A stretch of 43,319 bases of DNA, from the NCBI RefSeq assembly GCF_010682105.1, contig NZ_JAAGWH010000050.1:1-43319 (forward strand), given 5' to 3'. Below are positions 21,778 through 30,567 of the stretch, piece after piece. This stretch comes from Modestobacter muralis. Lineage in GTDB: Bacteria; Actinomycetota; Actinomycetes; Mycobacteriales; Geodermatophilaceae. The stretch's first letter is position 1; the number at the start of each line of letters is the position of its first letter. Made by a program: the position numbers and the translations under genes. The notes beneath the pieces were generated by a model, which saw only the letters and a list, made by a program, of their open reading frames with translations, had not been told where the DNA came from and searched no databases.

Positions 21778-22113
21778 TCAGGCGCGGCGGCGCAGGCGGC
21801 GGCGCTCACGCTCGGACAGGCCGCCCCAGATGCCGAAGCGCTCGTCGTTGCCCAGCGCGTACTCCAGGCACTCGGCCCGGACCTCGCAGCCGGTGCAGAT
21901 CTTCTTCGCCTCGCGGGTGGAGCCGCCCTTCTCCGGGAAGAACGCCTCCGGGTCGGTCTCGGCGCACAGCGCGCGCTCCTGCCAGCCCTGCTCGTCGCCG
22001 TCCAGCAGGCCGAAGCCGGCGTCGAAGACGCTGGTCGCACCCCGCACGTCGGCAGCCGGCGCGGGCGTCGTCGTGGACTGGTGCTCGCTCAACCAAGAGA
22101 CCTCGGCCATCAC
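21778..22113 (-). CDS. whiB2: WhiB-family iron-sulfur regulator (WhiB2/WhmD type)
   Basis: 111 aa. The four [4Fe-4S] ligands are Cys50, Cys73, Cys76 and Cys82 (C...C-x2-C-x5-C), followed by the turn GIWGG (94-98) and the basic tail 'SERERRRLRRRA'. WhiB proteins bind sigma factor A and change promoter choice. WhiB2/WhmD controls septation in mycobacteria and WhiB sporulation septation in Streptomyces; its position next to fbiA matches Rv3260c. The start is GTG 22113 or ATG 22110. The leader is about 75 nt, unlike the leaderless neighbours. Confidence 0.93.
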   Translation of the reverse strand: MMAEVSWLSEHQSTTTPAPAADVRGATSVFDAGFGLLDGDEQGWQERALCAETDPEAFFPEKGGSTREAKKICTGCEVRAECLEYALGNDERFGIWGGLSERERRRLRRRA

Positions 22114-22192
22114 GTTGCGTCCCCTCTCGCTCCGTCACGGCGTGCGTCCCCGGGCGGATCCCGAGCGGCCAGCGCCTGATGACAACATCGGA

Positions 22193-22222
22193 ATTACACG
22201 CGTGTCGTTGAGTCGAGGTCAA
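22193..22222 (-). promoter_or_regulatory. Promoter of whiB2
   Basis: TTGACC (-35, 22217-22222) and TGTAAT (-10, 22193-22198) on the minus strand, 18 bp apart, the most sigma-70-like pair in the window. The 22114-22411 gap between whiB and fbiA has no gene; it also holds GATGACAACATC (22178-22189), a near-palindrome between the -10 and the gene. Confidence 0.5.
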
Positions 22223-22399
22223 GTCGGGCCGGTGTATTGCCCAGACTCACAGGTCACACCCGTCCCGCGTCGTCCGGTGGTGGTCACCAGCCACCTCGAC
22301 ACGCCGCCCGCCTGGACACCATCTGCCATGCGGACCGGCCGGGTTCGTGCAGTTCGCCGGGGCGACGGCCGGGTGCCCGGTGCACATCTGCCGATCAGG

Positions 22400-22405
22400 C
22401 ACGAT
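22400..22405 (+). promoter_or_regulatory. -10 box of fbiA-fbiB, leaderless
   Basis: CACGAT, six bases before the GTG at 22412. The identical word and spacing precede the MmyB-type regulator gene at 31561. Confidence 0.5.
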
Positions 22406-22411
22406 GGCGGG

Positions 22412-23374
22412 GTGCACATCGTCGTACTGGCCGGTGGCGTCGGTGGCGCCCGCTTCCTCCGCGGCCTGCTCGACGCCGTCCCCGACGCCGAGGTCACCGC
22501 GGTGGTCAACACCGGCGACGACGTGACGATGTACGGGCTGCGGATCTGCCCCGACCTGGACACCGTGATGTACACGCTCGGTGACGGCATCGACGAGGAG
22601 CGCGGCTGGGGCCAGCGGGGGGAGACCTGGACGGTCAAGGAGCAGCTGGCCGCCTACGGCGCCGAGCCGACCTGGTTCGGCCTCGGTGACCGCGACCTGG
22701 CCACGCACCTGGTGCGCACCCGGATGCTGGGCGCAGGCCACCCGCTGTCGGAGGTCACCGCCTTCCTGGCGCAGCGGTGGCAGCCCGGGGTCCGGCTGCT
22801 CCCGATGAGCGACCAGCGGGTGGAGACCCACGTGGTCGTCGACGACCCGGCGACGGGCGGCGAGCGCACCCTGCACTTCCAGGAGTGGTGGGTGCGCCAC
22901 CGCGCCGCCCTCGACGCCCGGCGCTTCGTCCAGGTCGGCGTGGACGACGCCCGCCCGGGCCCCGGGGTGGTCGAGGCGCTGGCCACCGCCGACGCGGTGC
23001 TGCTCGCGCCGTCCAACCCGGTGGTGTCCATCGGCACCGTGCTCGGTGTGCCGGGCGTCCGCGACGCGCTCCGGGCCGCGTCCGGGCGGGTCGTCGGGGT
23101 GTCCCCCATCGTGTCCGGCGCAGCGCTGCGTGGCATGGCCGACCGCTGCCTGCCGGTGCTCGGCGTGGAGGTCAGCGCCGAGGGGGTGGGCCGGCACTAC
23201 GGCGCCCGCTCCACCGGCGGGGTGCTCGACGCCTGGCTCGTGCACACCGGGGACACCGCCGCCGTCCCCGGTGTGGACGTCCGGTCGGTGCCGCTGCTGA
23301 TGAGCGACCCGGCCGCCACCCGTGCGCTGGCGCAGGCCGCGCTGGACGCCGCACTCCCCGGCTCCGCACGCTGA
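22412..23374 (+). CDS. fbiA: F420 synthesis transferase FbiA (CofD)
   Basis: 320 aa. FbiA joins the activated three-carbon unit (from EPPG or LPPG) to the deazaflavin Fo, giving dehydro-F420-0 or F420-0. The N-terminus '[20 protein letters not shown]' and '[20 protein letters not shown]' are diagnostic. '[18 protein letters not shown]' and '[20 protein letters not shown]' belong to the same family. The GTG at 22412 is preferred over upstream starts because of the leaderless promoter and the family N-terminus. Its TGA shares the A with the ATG of fbiB. Confidence 0.96.
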   Translation: MHIVVLAGGVGGARFLRGLLDAVPDAEVTAVVNTGDDVTMYGLRICPDLDTVMYTLGDGIDEERGWGQRGETWTVKEQLAAYGAEPTWFGLGDRDLATHLVRTRMLGAGHPLSEVTAFLAQRWQPGVRLLPMSDQRVETHVVVDDPATGGERTLHFQEWWVRHRAALDARRFVQVGVDDARPGPGVVEALATADAVLLAPSNPVVSIGTVLGVPGVRDALRAASGRVVGVSPIVSGAALRGMADRCLPVLGVEVSAEGVGRHYGARSTGGVLDAWLVHTGDTAAVPGVDVRSVPLLMSDPAATRALAQAALDAALPGSAR

Positions 23375-24438
23375 TGCCCGCGCCCGCCGGCCTCTCCGTG
23401 CACCCCGTGCCGGGGCTGCCGGAGTTCCAGCCCGGGGACGACCTCGCCGGCGCGCTCGCCGCGGCCGCCCCGTGGCTGGCCGACGACGACGTCGTGGTGG
23501 TCACCTCCAAGGTCGTGGCCAAGGTCGAGGGCAACCTGGTGCGCGTCGAGCCGGGCACCGACCGGGAGGCCGCCCGGCAGCGGGCGATCACCGCCGAGAC
23601 CGTGCGGGTGGTGGCCCGCCGCGGCCCGCTGCGGATCGTGGAGACCCGGCACGGCTGGGTCGTCGCCGCCGCCGGCATCGACGCCTCCAACGTCGCCGCC
23701 GACACCCTGGTGCTGCTGCCCGCCGACGCCGACGCCTCCGCCCGCCGGCTGCGCGAGCGGCTGGCCGAGCTGCTGGGCGTGACCGTGGCCGTCGTGGTCA
23801 GCGACACCTTCGGCCGCCCGTGGCGCGACGGGGTCAGCGACGTCGCCATCGGCGCGGCCGGGCTGCCGGCGCTGGTCGACCACCGCGGCAGCGTCGACTC
23901 GCACGGCAACCGGCTGGAGACCACCCAGGTCGCGGTGGTCGACGAGCTCGCCGCCGCCGCCGACCTGGTGAAGGGCAAGCTCGCCGGCGTCCCGGTCGCC
24001 GTCGTCCGCGGGCTGCACCTCGCCCCGCCGGCACCCGACACCGGCACCCGGCCGCTGGTGCGGCTGGGCCCGGGCGACCTGTTCGCCACCGGCACCCGGG
24101 ACCTCGTCGGCAGCCGCGGCCCGACGCCGCTGCTCACCCGCCGGCCGGGCGCCGGGGACGCGGTGACCGGGGCCTTCCGGGTCGCGGTCGCCGCGCTGCC
24201 GGAGTTCCCCGTCGTCTTCCGCTACGGCCTGGCGGACGACGGCGACGACGGTGACGTGGTCGACGTCCACCTGGCCGAGCCGGTCACGCCGGGGGCCGCG
24301 CTGTCCGTCGGCGCGGTCGTCGGCGCCGCGCTGGTCCAGCTCCAGGCCGAGGGCTGGGCCACCCGCTGGCAGCCGGTGGCCACGCTGGGCGGCAGCTCCC
24401 TGGTCGGCCGGCTGCGACTGGGGGCCCCGCCGCCCTGA
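23374..24438 (+). CDS. fbiB: F420-0:gamma-glutamyl ligase FbiB with short C-terminal domain
   Basis: 354 aa, ATG overlapping the fbiA stop. Residues 1-245 are a full CofE domain that adds glutamates to F420-0: '[17 protein letters not shown]', '[20 protein letters not shown]', '[13 protein letters not shown]', '[14 protein letters not shown]'. Mycobacterial FbiB (448 aa) has a further FMN nitroreductase domain of ~200 residues that reduces dehydro-F420-0. Here only 109 residues remain, the end of which ('[19 protein letters not shown]') resembles the last helices of a nitroreductase. The Arg-rich FMN-binding front half is missing, so reduction may be done by another protein, or the tail is only structural. 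Confidence 0.9.
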   Translation: MPAPAGLSVHPVPGLPEFQPGDDLAGALAAAAPWLADDDVVVVTSKVVAKVEGNLVRVEPGTDREAARQRAITAETVRVVARRGPLRIVETRHGWVVAAAGIDASNVAADTLVLLPADADASARRLRERLAELLGVTVAVVVSDTFGRPWRDGVSDVAIGAAGLPALVDHRGSVDSHGNRLETTQVAVVDELAAAADLVKGKLAGVPVAVVRGLHLAPPAPDTGTRPLVRLGPGDLFATGTRDLVGSRGPTPLLTRRPGAGDAVTGAFRVAVAALPEFPVVFRYGLADDGDDGDVVDVHLAEPVTPGAALSVGAVVGAALVQLQAEGWATRWQPVATLGGSSLVGRLRLGAPPP

Positions 24439-24474
24439 GGGGTGGGCGCGAGGGTGGCCCGCGATCGCGGTCGA

Positions 24475-24480
24475 TAGCGT
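24475..24480 (+). promoter_or_regulatory. -10 box of rmlC, leaderless
   Basis: TAGCGT, six bases before the GTG at 24487. Confidence 0.55.
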
Positions 24481-24486
24481 CGGGGC

Positions 24487-25086
24487 GTGCAGATCCGTGA
24501 GCTCGCCGTGCCCGACAGCTACGTCCTGGACCTGGTGCCGCACGGTGACGCCCGTGGTCGGTTCACCGAGTGGTACCGCGCCGACGTCCTCACCGAGGCC
24601 ACCGGCCGGGCGCTGCCCCTCGCGCAGGCCAACCACAGCGTGTCCGCCCGCGGCGTGCTGCGCGGGGTGCACTTCGCCCTCGTCCCGCCGGGGCAGGCCA
24701 AGTACGTCTACTGCCCGGCCGGGAAGGTGCTCGACGTCGTCGTCGACATCCGGGTCGGCTCGCCCACCTTCGGCGTGCACGACTCCGTGGTCCTCGACAG
24801 CGAGCAGCCGCGGGCGGTGTTCCTGTCCGAGGGGCTGGGCCACGCGTTCGTCTCGCTGACCGACGCCAGCTCGGTGACCTACCTGGTCTCCAGCGGCTAC
24901 TCCCCCGGCCGGGAGTTCGGCGTCCACCCGCTGGACCCGGCGCTGGACCTGCCCTGGCCGGCCGACCTGGGGTTCGAGCTGTCGGCCAAGGACGTCGCCG
25001 CCCCGACCCTGGAGCAGGCCCGCGAGCAGGGCCTGCTGCCCACCCTGGAGCAGTGCGCCGCCCGCTACGCCGAGCAGCGCGCCTGA
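24487..25086 (+). CDS. rfbC: dTDP-4-dehydrorhamnose 3,5-epimerase
   Basis: 199 aa. RmlC converts dTDP-4-keto-6-deoxyglucose to the L-sugar before RmlD. Cupin motifs: 'GVLRGVHFALVPPGQAKYV' with the catalytic His, 'GKVLDVVVDIRVGSPTFG', 'LSEGLGHAFVSLTD' and 'TYLVSSGYSPGREFGVHP' with the catalytic Tyr region. Length is normal (180-205 aa). A 5-epimerase of an antibiotic pathway would look similar, but the adjacent rmlD, rmlB and rmlA make RmlC much more likely. It converges on rmlD. Confidence 0.92.
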   Translation: MQIRELAVPDSYVLDLVPHGDARGRFTEWYRADVLTEATGRALPLAQANHSVSARGVLRGVHFALVPPGQAKYVYCPAGKVLDVVVDIRVGSPTFGVHDSVVLDSEQPRAVFLSEGLGHAFVSLTDASSVTYLVSSGYSPGREFGVHPLDPALDLPWPADLGFELSAKDVAAPTLEQAREQGLLPTLEQCAARYAEQRA

Positions 25087-25120
25087 CCCCTGAGGGCCAG
25101 GTCCGCGGGCTCCTCAGGGG
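25087..25120 (+). terminator. Hairpin downstream of rmlC
   Basis: CCCCTGAGG (25087-25095) and CCTCAGGGG (25112-25120), perfect 9-bp arms with a 16-nt loop, directly after the rmlC stop. Confidence 0.65.
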
Positions 25121-25150
25121 ACCGGGACGACGCCGCTGGACTCCCCAGGA

Positions 25151-25168
25151 CGGAAGTGGCCACTTCCG
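25151..25168. terminator. 18-bp perfect palindrome between rmlC and rmlD
   Basis: CGGAAGTGGCCACTTCCG is its own reverse complement. It lies 12 bp past the rmlD stop and may terminate rmlD, or be a protein site. Confidence 0.5.
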
Positions 25169-25180
25169 CCCGTCGCGGGG

Positions 25181-26065
25181 TCAGGTGCGGAGGGCGCCGA
25201 GGGCGGCCAGGCAGGCGCGCAGCGAGGGCTCCCACGCCGGGAGCGGGGTGAGCCCGGCGGCGGCCCAGCCGGTGCCGTCGAGCACGGAGTAGGCGGGCCG
25301 GTGCGCCGGCGTCGGGTACTCAGTGGTCGGGACGGGCAGCACCCGGGCGGGATCGGCCCCGGCACCGGCGAAGACCGCCTGGGCCAGCCCGTGCCAGGTG
25401 GTGGCGCCGCCGTCGGTGGCGTGCAGGACGCCGCGGGCCGGCGACAGCGCGACCTCGACCAGCCCGCGGGCGAGGTCGGCCGCCCAGGTGGGGCTGCCGG
25501 TCTGGTCGGCGACCACCGACACCTGCGCGCGCTCGCCCTCCAGCCTCAGCATGGTGCGCACGAAGTTCCGCCCGTGCGCGGCGTACACCCAGGCGGTGCG
25601 CACCACCACGGCGTCGTCGTCCACGGCTGCGACGGCGCGCTCCCCGGCGAGCTTGGTGCGGCCGTAGGCGGTGCGCGGGGCCGGCTCGTCGTCGGTGCGG
25701 TAGGGCCGGTCGGCGTCGCCGGCGAAGACGTAGTCGGTGGAGACGTGCACCAGGCGGCCGCGGCCGGCCAGCTCCTCGGCGAGCCAGCCGGGCGCCGAGC
25801 CGTTGACCAGCCCGGCGACCGTCTCGTCGTCCTCGGCGGCGTCGACGGCGGTGTAGGCGGCGGCGTTGAGCACCACCGGCCGGGCGCCGCGCGCGAGCAC
25901 GTCGTCCCGCCACGCGCCGACGACCCCGCGGACCTGCGCCTCGTCGGTGAGGTCGAGGTCCCGGCGGCCCAGCGCGGTGACGTCGGCGCCGGCGAGCAGC
26001 GCCTGCAGGTCGGTGCCGAGCTGCCCGGTGGCGCCGGTGACCAGCCAGGCGGTCGGGGCGGTCAT
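25181..26065 (-). CDS. rfbD: dTDP-4-dehydrorhamnose reductase
   Basis: 294 aa from the ATG at 26065 ('MTAPTAWLVTGATGQLGTDL'), which overlaps the rmlB stop (ATGA). It reduces the 4-keto group with NAD(P)H to give dTDP-L-rhamnose. Rossmann motif GATGQLG; 'LVHVSTDYVFAGDADRPY' and 'AYGRTKLAGERA' give the Ser/Thr-Tyr-x3-Lys centre. A C-terminal substrate domain ('GVLHATDGGATTWHGLAQAV') follows. It corresponds to Rv3266c, which also lies near wbbL and manC in M. tuberculosis. Confidence 0.94.
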   Translation of the reverse strand: MTAPTAWLVTGATGQLGTDLQALLAGADVTALGRRDLDLTDEAQVRGVVGAWRDDVLARGARPVVLNAAAYTAVDAAEDDETVAGLVNGSAPGWLAEELAGRGRLVHVSTDYVFAGDADRPYRTDDEPAPRTAYGRTKLAGERAVAAVDDDAVVVRTAWVYAAHGRNFVRTMLRLEGERAQVSVVADQTGSPTWAADLARGLVEVALSPARGVLHATDGGATTWHGLAQAVFAGAGADPARVLPVPTTEYPTPAHRPAYSVLDGTGWAAAGLTPLPAWEPSLRACLAALGALRT

Positions 26066-27054
26066 GCCCGGGCGGCGGCGGCCTTGAGCGGCTCCCACCA
26101 GGCGCGGTTGTCGCGGTACCACTGCACGGTGAGCGCGAGGCCCTCCTCGAAGCCCATCCGCGGGGCGTAGCCGAGTGCGGCGGTCTTGCTGTGGTCGACG
26201 GAGTAGCGCAGGTCGTGCCCGCCACCGCGCGGGTCGACGATGTGGTCGACGTAGGACCAGTCGCGGCCGGTGGCCGCCAGCAGCTTCTCGGTGAGCTCGC
26301 GGTTGGACAGCTCCCGGCCGCCGCCGATGTTGTAGAACTCCCCCGCCGCGCCCTGCTCGAGCACGAGCTGGATGCCGCGGCAGTGGTCGTCGACGAACAG
26401 CCAGTCGCGCACGTTGGCGCCCTCGCCGTAGAGCGGGACCTTCTGCCCGTCGAGCAGGTTGGTGACGAACAGCGGGATGACCTTCTCCGGGAAGTGGTAC
26501 GGCCCGTAGTTGTTGCTGCACCGGGTGACGGAGATGTCCAGCCCGTAGGTCTTCGCGTAGGCACGCGCGATCAGGTCGCTGCCGGCCTTGGCCGCCGAGT
26601 ACGGCGAGTTGGGCTCGAGGAGGTGGTCCTCGGTCCAGGAACCGGTGTCGATGGAGCCGTAGACCTCGTCGGTGGAGACGTGCACGACCCGGCGGACGCG
26701 GTGGCGCAGCGAGGCCTCGAACACCTGTTGGGCGCCGAGCACGTTGGTCAGCACGAAGTCGGCAGCGGCCCCGCCGATCGAGCGGTCGACGTGGGACTCG
26801 GCGGCGAAGTTGACCACCACGTCGTGCCCGGGCAGCGCGGCGTCGAGGTCGGCGGGTGAGCAGATGTCGCCCTGCACGAACCGGTACCGCGGGTTGTCGG
26901 CGACCGGGGCCAGGTTGGCCAGGTTGCCGGCGTAGGTCAGCTTGTCGAAGACCGTGACCTCGGCGTCCTCGAAGCCCGGGTAGCCACCGGACAGCATGGT
27001 CCTGGCGTAGTGGGATCCGATGAAGCCGGCACCGCCGGTGACGAGGACGCGCAT
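26062..27054 (-). CDS. rfbB: dTDP-glucose 4,6-dehydratase
   Basis: 330 aa. It makes dTDP-4-keto-6-deoxyglucose with bound NAD. N-terminus 'RVLVTGGAGFIGSHYARTML' is the Rossmann loop; 'VHVSTDEVYGSIDTGSW' holds the Thr-Asp-Glu dehydratase triad; 'SPYSAAKAGSDLIARAY' holds Tyr-x3-Lys; 'SVTRCSNNYGPYHFPEKVIP' is the sugar loop. First gene of the rmlB-rmlD pair, divergent from rmlA across 112 bp. The -10-like TACGGT seven bases before the ATG supports this start. Confidence 0.96.
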   Translation of the reverse strand: MRVLVTGGAGFIGSHYARTMLSGGYPGFEDAEVTVFDKLTYAGNLANLAPVADNPRYRFVQGDICSPADLDAALPGHDVVVNFAAESHVDRSIGGAAADFVLTNVLGAQQVFEASLRHRVRRVVHVSTDEVYGSIDTGSWTEDHLLEPNSPYSAAKAGSDLIARAYAKTYGLDISVTRCSNNYGPYHFPEKVIPLFVTNLLDGQKVPLYGEGANVRDWLFVDDHCRGIQLVLEQGAAGEFYNIGGGRELSNRELTEKLLAATGRDWSYVDHIVDPRGGGHDLRYSVDHSKTAALGYAPRMGFEEGLALTVQWYRDNRAWWEPLKAAAARA

Positions 27055-27061
27055 GACGGGA

Positions 27062-27067
27062 ACCGTA
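27062..27067 (-). promoter_or_regulatory. -10 box of rmlB-rmlD, leaderless
   Basis: TACGGT on the minus strand, seven bases before the ATG of rmlB at 27054. Confidence 0.5.
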
Positions 27068-27154
27068 GGCGAGGGAGCCGTGCCGCCGACGGACGACGCG
27101 GGGGCTCGTCATCCGCCGGGGTGAGCGTCACTGCCCGTCGTCGGGTGCGGGCTC

Positions 27155-27160
27155 TAGGTT
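27155..27160 (+). promoter_or_regulatory. -10 box of rmlA, leaderless
   Basis: TAGGTT, six bases before the ATG at 27167. Confidence 0.55.
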
Positions 27161-27166
27161 CAGCCC

Positions 27167-28030
27167 ATGCGCGGGATCATCCTGGCCGGTGGGACCGGCA
27201 GTCGACTGTGGCCGATCACCCTCGGCATCAGCAAGCAGCTCATGCCGGTCTACGACAAGCCGATGATCTACTACCCGCTCTCGACCCTGATGATGGCCGG
27301 GATCCGCGAGGTGCTGGTCATCACCACCCCCGAGGACCGCGACGCCTTCGCCCGCCTGCTGGGCGACGGCAGCCGGCTGGGCATGCGGATCGAGTACGCC
27401 GTGCAGCCCCGCCCCGAGGGCCTGGCGCAGGCGTTCCTGATCGGGGCGGACTTCCTCGACGGGCAGTCCGCCGCGCTGGTGCTGGGCGACAACATCTTCT
27501 ACGGCGCCGGCCTGGGCACGGCGCTGTCCCGGCTGCCCGAGCCCGACGGCGGGCACGTCTTCGCCTACCACGTGGCCAACCCGCGGGCCTACGGCGTCGT
27601 GGAGTTCGACGAGGGCGGGCGGGTGCTCTCCATCGAGGAGAAGCCGGCCGCCCCGAAGAGCTCCTACGCCGTCCCCGGCCTGTACTTCTTCGGCCGCGAC
27701 GTCGTCGAGGTGGCCCGCGGCATCACCCCCAGCGCCCGGGGCGAGCTGGAGATCACCGCGGTCAACGAGCACTACCTGCGTCAGGACCGGCTCACCGTCA
27801 CCGTCCTGGACCGCGGCACCGCGTGGCTGGACACCGGCACGTTCGCCTCGCTGCGGCAGGCCACCGAGTTCGTCTCCGTGGTCGAGGAGCGGCAGGGCCT
27901 CAAGATCGGTTGCATCGAGGAGGTCGCCTGGCGCAACGGCTGGCTGGACGACGAGGGCCTGCGCCGGATCGCCGAGCCGCTGGGCAAGAGCGGCTACGGC
28001 GCCTACCTCCTGCGCCTGCTCGCCGGGTAG
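27167..28030 (+). CDS. rfbA: Glucose-1-phosphate thymidylyltransferase
   Basis: 287 aa, the usual length. RmlA joins glucose-1-P and dTTP to dTDP-glucose, the entry to rhamnose. Nucleotide loop '[18 protein letters not shown]' at residues 7-24, then '[17 protein letters not shown]', '[10 protein letters not shown]' (metal Asp), '[19 protein letters not shown]' and '[17 protein letters not shown]'. Its 3' end overlaps the convergent YfhO-like gene by 28 bp. Confidence 0.97.
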   Translation: MRGIILAGGTGSRLWPITLGISKQLMPVYDKPMIYYPLSTLMMAGIREVLVITTPEDRDAFARLLGDGSRLGMRIEYAVQPRPEGLAQAFLIGADFLDGQSAALVLGDNIFYGAGLGTALSRLPEPDGGHVFAYHVANPRAYGVVEFDEGGRVLSIEEKPAAPKSSYAVPGLYFFGRDVVEVARGITPSARGELEITAVNEHYLRQDRLTVTVLDRGTAWLDTGTFASLRQATEFVSVVEERQGLKIGCIEEVAWRNGWLDDEGLRRIAEPLGKSGYGAYLLRLLAG

Positions 28031-30366
28031 CCGGGCGCCGGCACCGGCGGCAACGGCGGCGTCCCGGTGCGTCGACCGGCGGCCAACAGCCCCCCGGCCG
28101 CCACGCCCAGGGCACCGAGCCCCAGCAGCGGCCAGAACAGCCGCACCCCGGTAGGGGCGTACCGGAGGGTCAGCTGCGCGGCGTCCAGCCCGGCCGGCAG
28201 GTCGACCTCGACCAGCGCCCCGCCGAAGGCCCGCACCGGCACCTGCTCGCCGTCGACGGACGCCTCGTACCCGGGCCAGTACGGGACGCGGAGGACCACG
28301 CTGCCCGCCGCGTCGCCGGTGGAGACGGTGTACCGCTCCTGGTCCTCGCCCAGCCGGGCGAAGGTCGACAGCACTCCCTCCGTGCCGACCGAGGTCCCTG
28401 CCGACCAGGTCACCCGCCCGGTCAGCGGGGTCACGCGGGTCCAGGTGCGGTACGTGCGGTCGGCACCGCCCGCCGCCCACAGCGGGCTGGTGTCCAGGTG
28501 CTCCAGCACGGCCGCGGGCGTCGCGGGCGAGGCGTACACCCGGTCGGCGGCGAGGACGTCGAGCCACACGAGCGAGGTGCCGTCGGGTGCCGGCACCGTG
28601 CGCAGCAGGTCCGGGCACGAGTCCAGCCCGGCCACCGGCCCCCGGCACTCCAGCGTCTGGGTCCCCAGGTGCTTCACCGCCGAGTACCCGGTTCCGGTGC
28701 GCAGGCCGGCCAGCAGGTTGGCGTCCCCGAAGAGCACGCCCGCCTCGGCGCGCTGGTCCGGCGGGACGTCGAACGAGTCGTACTGCAGCACGGTGACCGC
28801 GGTGTCGGTGGCGAGCGCGCGCCCGCGGAAGTCCTCGACCGTCGTCCCGAGGTCGTAGCCCTCGCCCTGGAACCGGTACTGCTCCGGGTACTGGGCCTGG
28901 ATGCGGCCGTGCATGTCGGCCAGCTGGCCGTAGCCCAGGAAGACCGGGGCGGCCGCGGCCAGCAGGAGCACCCCCGCGGCCAGCGGGCTGCGAAGGCCGC
29001 GGCCGGGACCCGCCGCTGCCACGACGGTGAGGGCGACCAGGGCGACGGCGGCGACCGCCACCGCGAGCAGGTGCCACCAGGCGAGGGCCGGGGACCGGCT
29101 CCAGGCCACCGCGCCCTGCAGGAGCACGATGCCGGCGGCCACCTGGACCCGGCGGCGGGTCAGCTGCGGGGCCAGGCTCAGCGCGACGACGGCAAGCACC
29201 GGCAGCACCAGGGCCAGCACCAGCACGTAGCGGAACGGGATGCGCAGATCGCCCAGGACGGAGGGCAGCTGGGTGGCCGCCGCCGCCGAGACGCAGAGCA
29301 CCAGGGCGGTGACCACCACCGGCGAGCGCACGGCCCGGCGCCAGTCGACCAGCGCCAGGGCCGGCAGCGCGACGACGAAGGTGGAGAACGCCGGCGTCTG
29401 CTGCACCACCCCCATCCAGTCGTTGGCGATCGCGTGCATGCTCGCGCCGCCGACCAGCACGTCGAGCAGGTTCGGGACGCCGAAGCCGCTGTTGCCCATC
29501 AGGCTGGCGTCGACGGGGCGCCCGGCGAACTCGCCGAGGCCGGCCACCGTCAGCAGGGTCGGGGAGGCGGCCACCGCTCCCCCGGCCATCGCCAGCACGC
29601 TGCCGCGCAGCCAGGGCTGGCGGACCGCGGCGCGGACCGACCCGTGCGCTCGCCCCTCCAGCACGACCACGGTGACCAGCAGCAGCACCCCGAACGGGAC
29701 CAGGTAGATGTTGCCGCCGTTGACCAGACCCCAGGTGCACAGGCCCGCGAGCAGGGCGCCCCGCACGTCCCGGCGGAGCAGCCCGTACCAGCCGAGCAGG
29801 AAGAACGGCGCGGTCCACAGCACCGGCCACCAGTCGCCGCCGAAGAACAGGAAGAAGCCGGAGGTGGCCGCCCCCAGTGCAGCCGGGACCGCCAGCACGC
29901 CGCGGGCGCCGGCCCGCTGGGCGACGAGGAGGGCCCCGAGACCGGTGGCGGTCACCGTGCCCGCGGCGAAGACCCAGGAGAACAGGACGAGGTCGTCGAA
30001 GCGGGAGAGCACCTCCAGCAGCGCCCAGTGCAGCGGGTCCAGCGCGCCGTACTGCATGTCGGCGGTGAAGTTGCCGTTCCCGCCCACGTCGGGGTCGACG
30101 AGCGGTGGGACCGTGCCCTGCCCGTTGCGCCCCATCCACCACATGACCGGCATGAACTGGGCCTGGACGTCGGAGAACCAGGCCAGCCGGGTGGGCTCCG
30201 CGACGAAGAAGCGCGGCGCGAGGAGCTTGAGCAGGCCGAGCACCGTCAGCTGCGCCAGCACGTAGACCACCGCTGGCGACAGAGCCCGGGTCCTCGGCCG
30301 TCGTGGCGTCGGCCGGCCCGCCGACACCACGACCGCCTGCAGCTCACGCGTCCCCACGTCGATCAT
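28003..30366 (-). CDS. YfhO-like multi-pass membrane protein
   Basis: 787 aa from the ATG at 30366 ('[19 protein letters not shown]'); the frame extends to 30522, but that part is not hydrophobic and lies upstream of a possible -10 (TAGCTT, 30440-30445). About 12 membrane segments fill residues 30-500. A large outer domain follows, with the YfhO-type ending '[20 protein letters not shown]' and '[11 protein letters not shown]', then a last membrane segment and a basic tail. YfhO proteins resemble GT-C glycosyltransferases and in Gram-positives are needed to glycosylate lipoteichoic acid. A role in decorating a wall polymer fits the neighbouring rhamnose and galactan genes but is inferred. Confidence 0.8.
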   Translation of the reverse strand: MIDVGTRELQAVVVSAGRPTPRRPRTRALSPAVVYVLAQLTVLGLLKLLAPRFFVAEPTRLAWFSDVQAQFMPVMWWMGRNGQGTVPPLVDPDVGGNGNFTADMQYGALDPLHWALLEVLSRFDDLVLFSWVFAAGTVTATGLGALLVAQRAGARGVLAVPAALGAATSGFFLFFGGDWWPVLWTAPFFLLGWYGLLRRDVRGALLAGLCTWGLVNGGNIYLVPFGVLLLVTVVVLEGRAHGSVRAAVRQPWLRGSVLAMAGGAVAASPTLLTVAGLGEFAGRPVDASLMGNSGFGVPNLLDVLVGGASMHAIANDWMGVVQQTPAFSTFVVALPALALVDWRRAVRSPVVVTALVLCVSAAAATQLPSVLGDLRIPFRYVLVLALVLPVLAVVALSLAPQLTRRRVQVAAGIVLLQGAVAWSRSPALAWWHLLAVAVAAVALVALTVVAAAGPGRGLRSPLAAGVLLLAAAAPVFLGYGQLADMHGRIQAQYPEQYRFQGEGYDLGTTVEDFRGRALATDTAVTVLQYDSFDVPPDQRAEAGVLFGDANLLAGLRTGTGYSAVKHLGTQTLECRGPVAGLDSCPDLLRTVPAPDGTSLVWLDVLAADRVYASPATPAAVLEHLDTSPLWAAGGADRTYRTWTRVTPLTGRVTWSAGTSVGTEGVLSTFARLGEDQERYTVSTGDAAGSVVLRVPYWPGYEASVDGEQVPVRAFGGALVEVDLPAGLDAAQLTLRYAPTGVRLFWPLLGLGALGVAAGGLLAAGRRTGTPPLPPVPAPGYPASRRRR

Positions 30367-30527
30367 CCGAGCCCCCGCTCTCCTGGGTGGCCCCGCTGCC
30401 ACGACCGGCGCCGCGGCAAACCGGAACTCACCCGATCGGAAGCTATCCGGAACCGCCGGGCCGCCGAGGGACGACCGCGGCGCCTGGGCACCGTGGGGGC
30501 GGTGGGACCAGATGTACGTCACACCGG

Positions 30528-30563
30528 GCGGGGGACGGCGGCCGCGCGGCCGCCGTCCCCCGC
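30528..30563 (-). terminator. 36-bp perfect palindrome after the SDR gene
   Basis: Positions 30528-30545 and 30546-30563 are exact reverse complements with no spacer (each 18 bp, centred on GCGGCCGC-GCGGCCGC). It starts 4 bp past the SDR stop at 30568. The rest of 30367-30527 holds no gene, only the probable leader of the YfhO-like gene. Confidence 0.8.
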
Positions 30564-30567
30564 GTGG

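Noticed and set aside
22114-22411. A small gene between whiB2 and fbiA.
   Set aside because: Frames here lack both a ribosome site and the local codon bias; the region contains the whiB2 promoter and leader.
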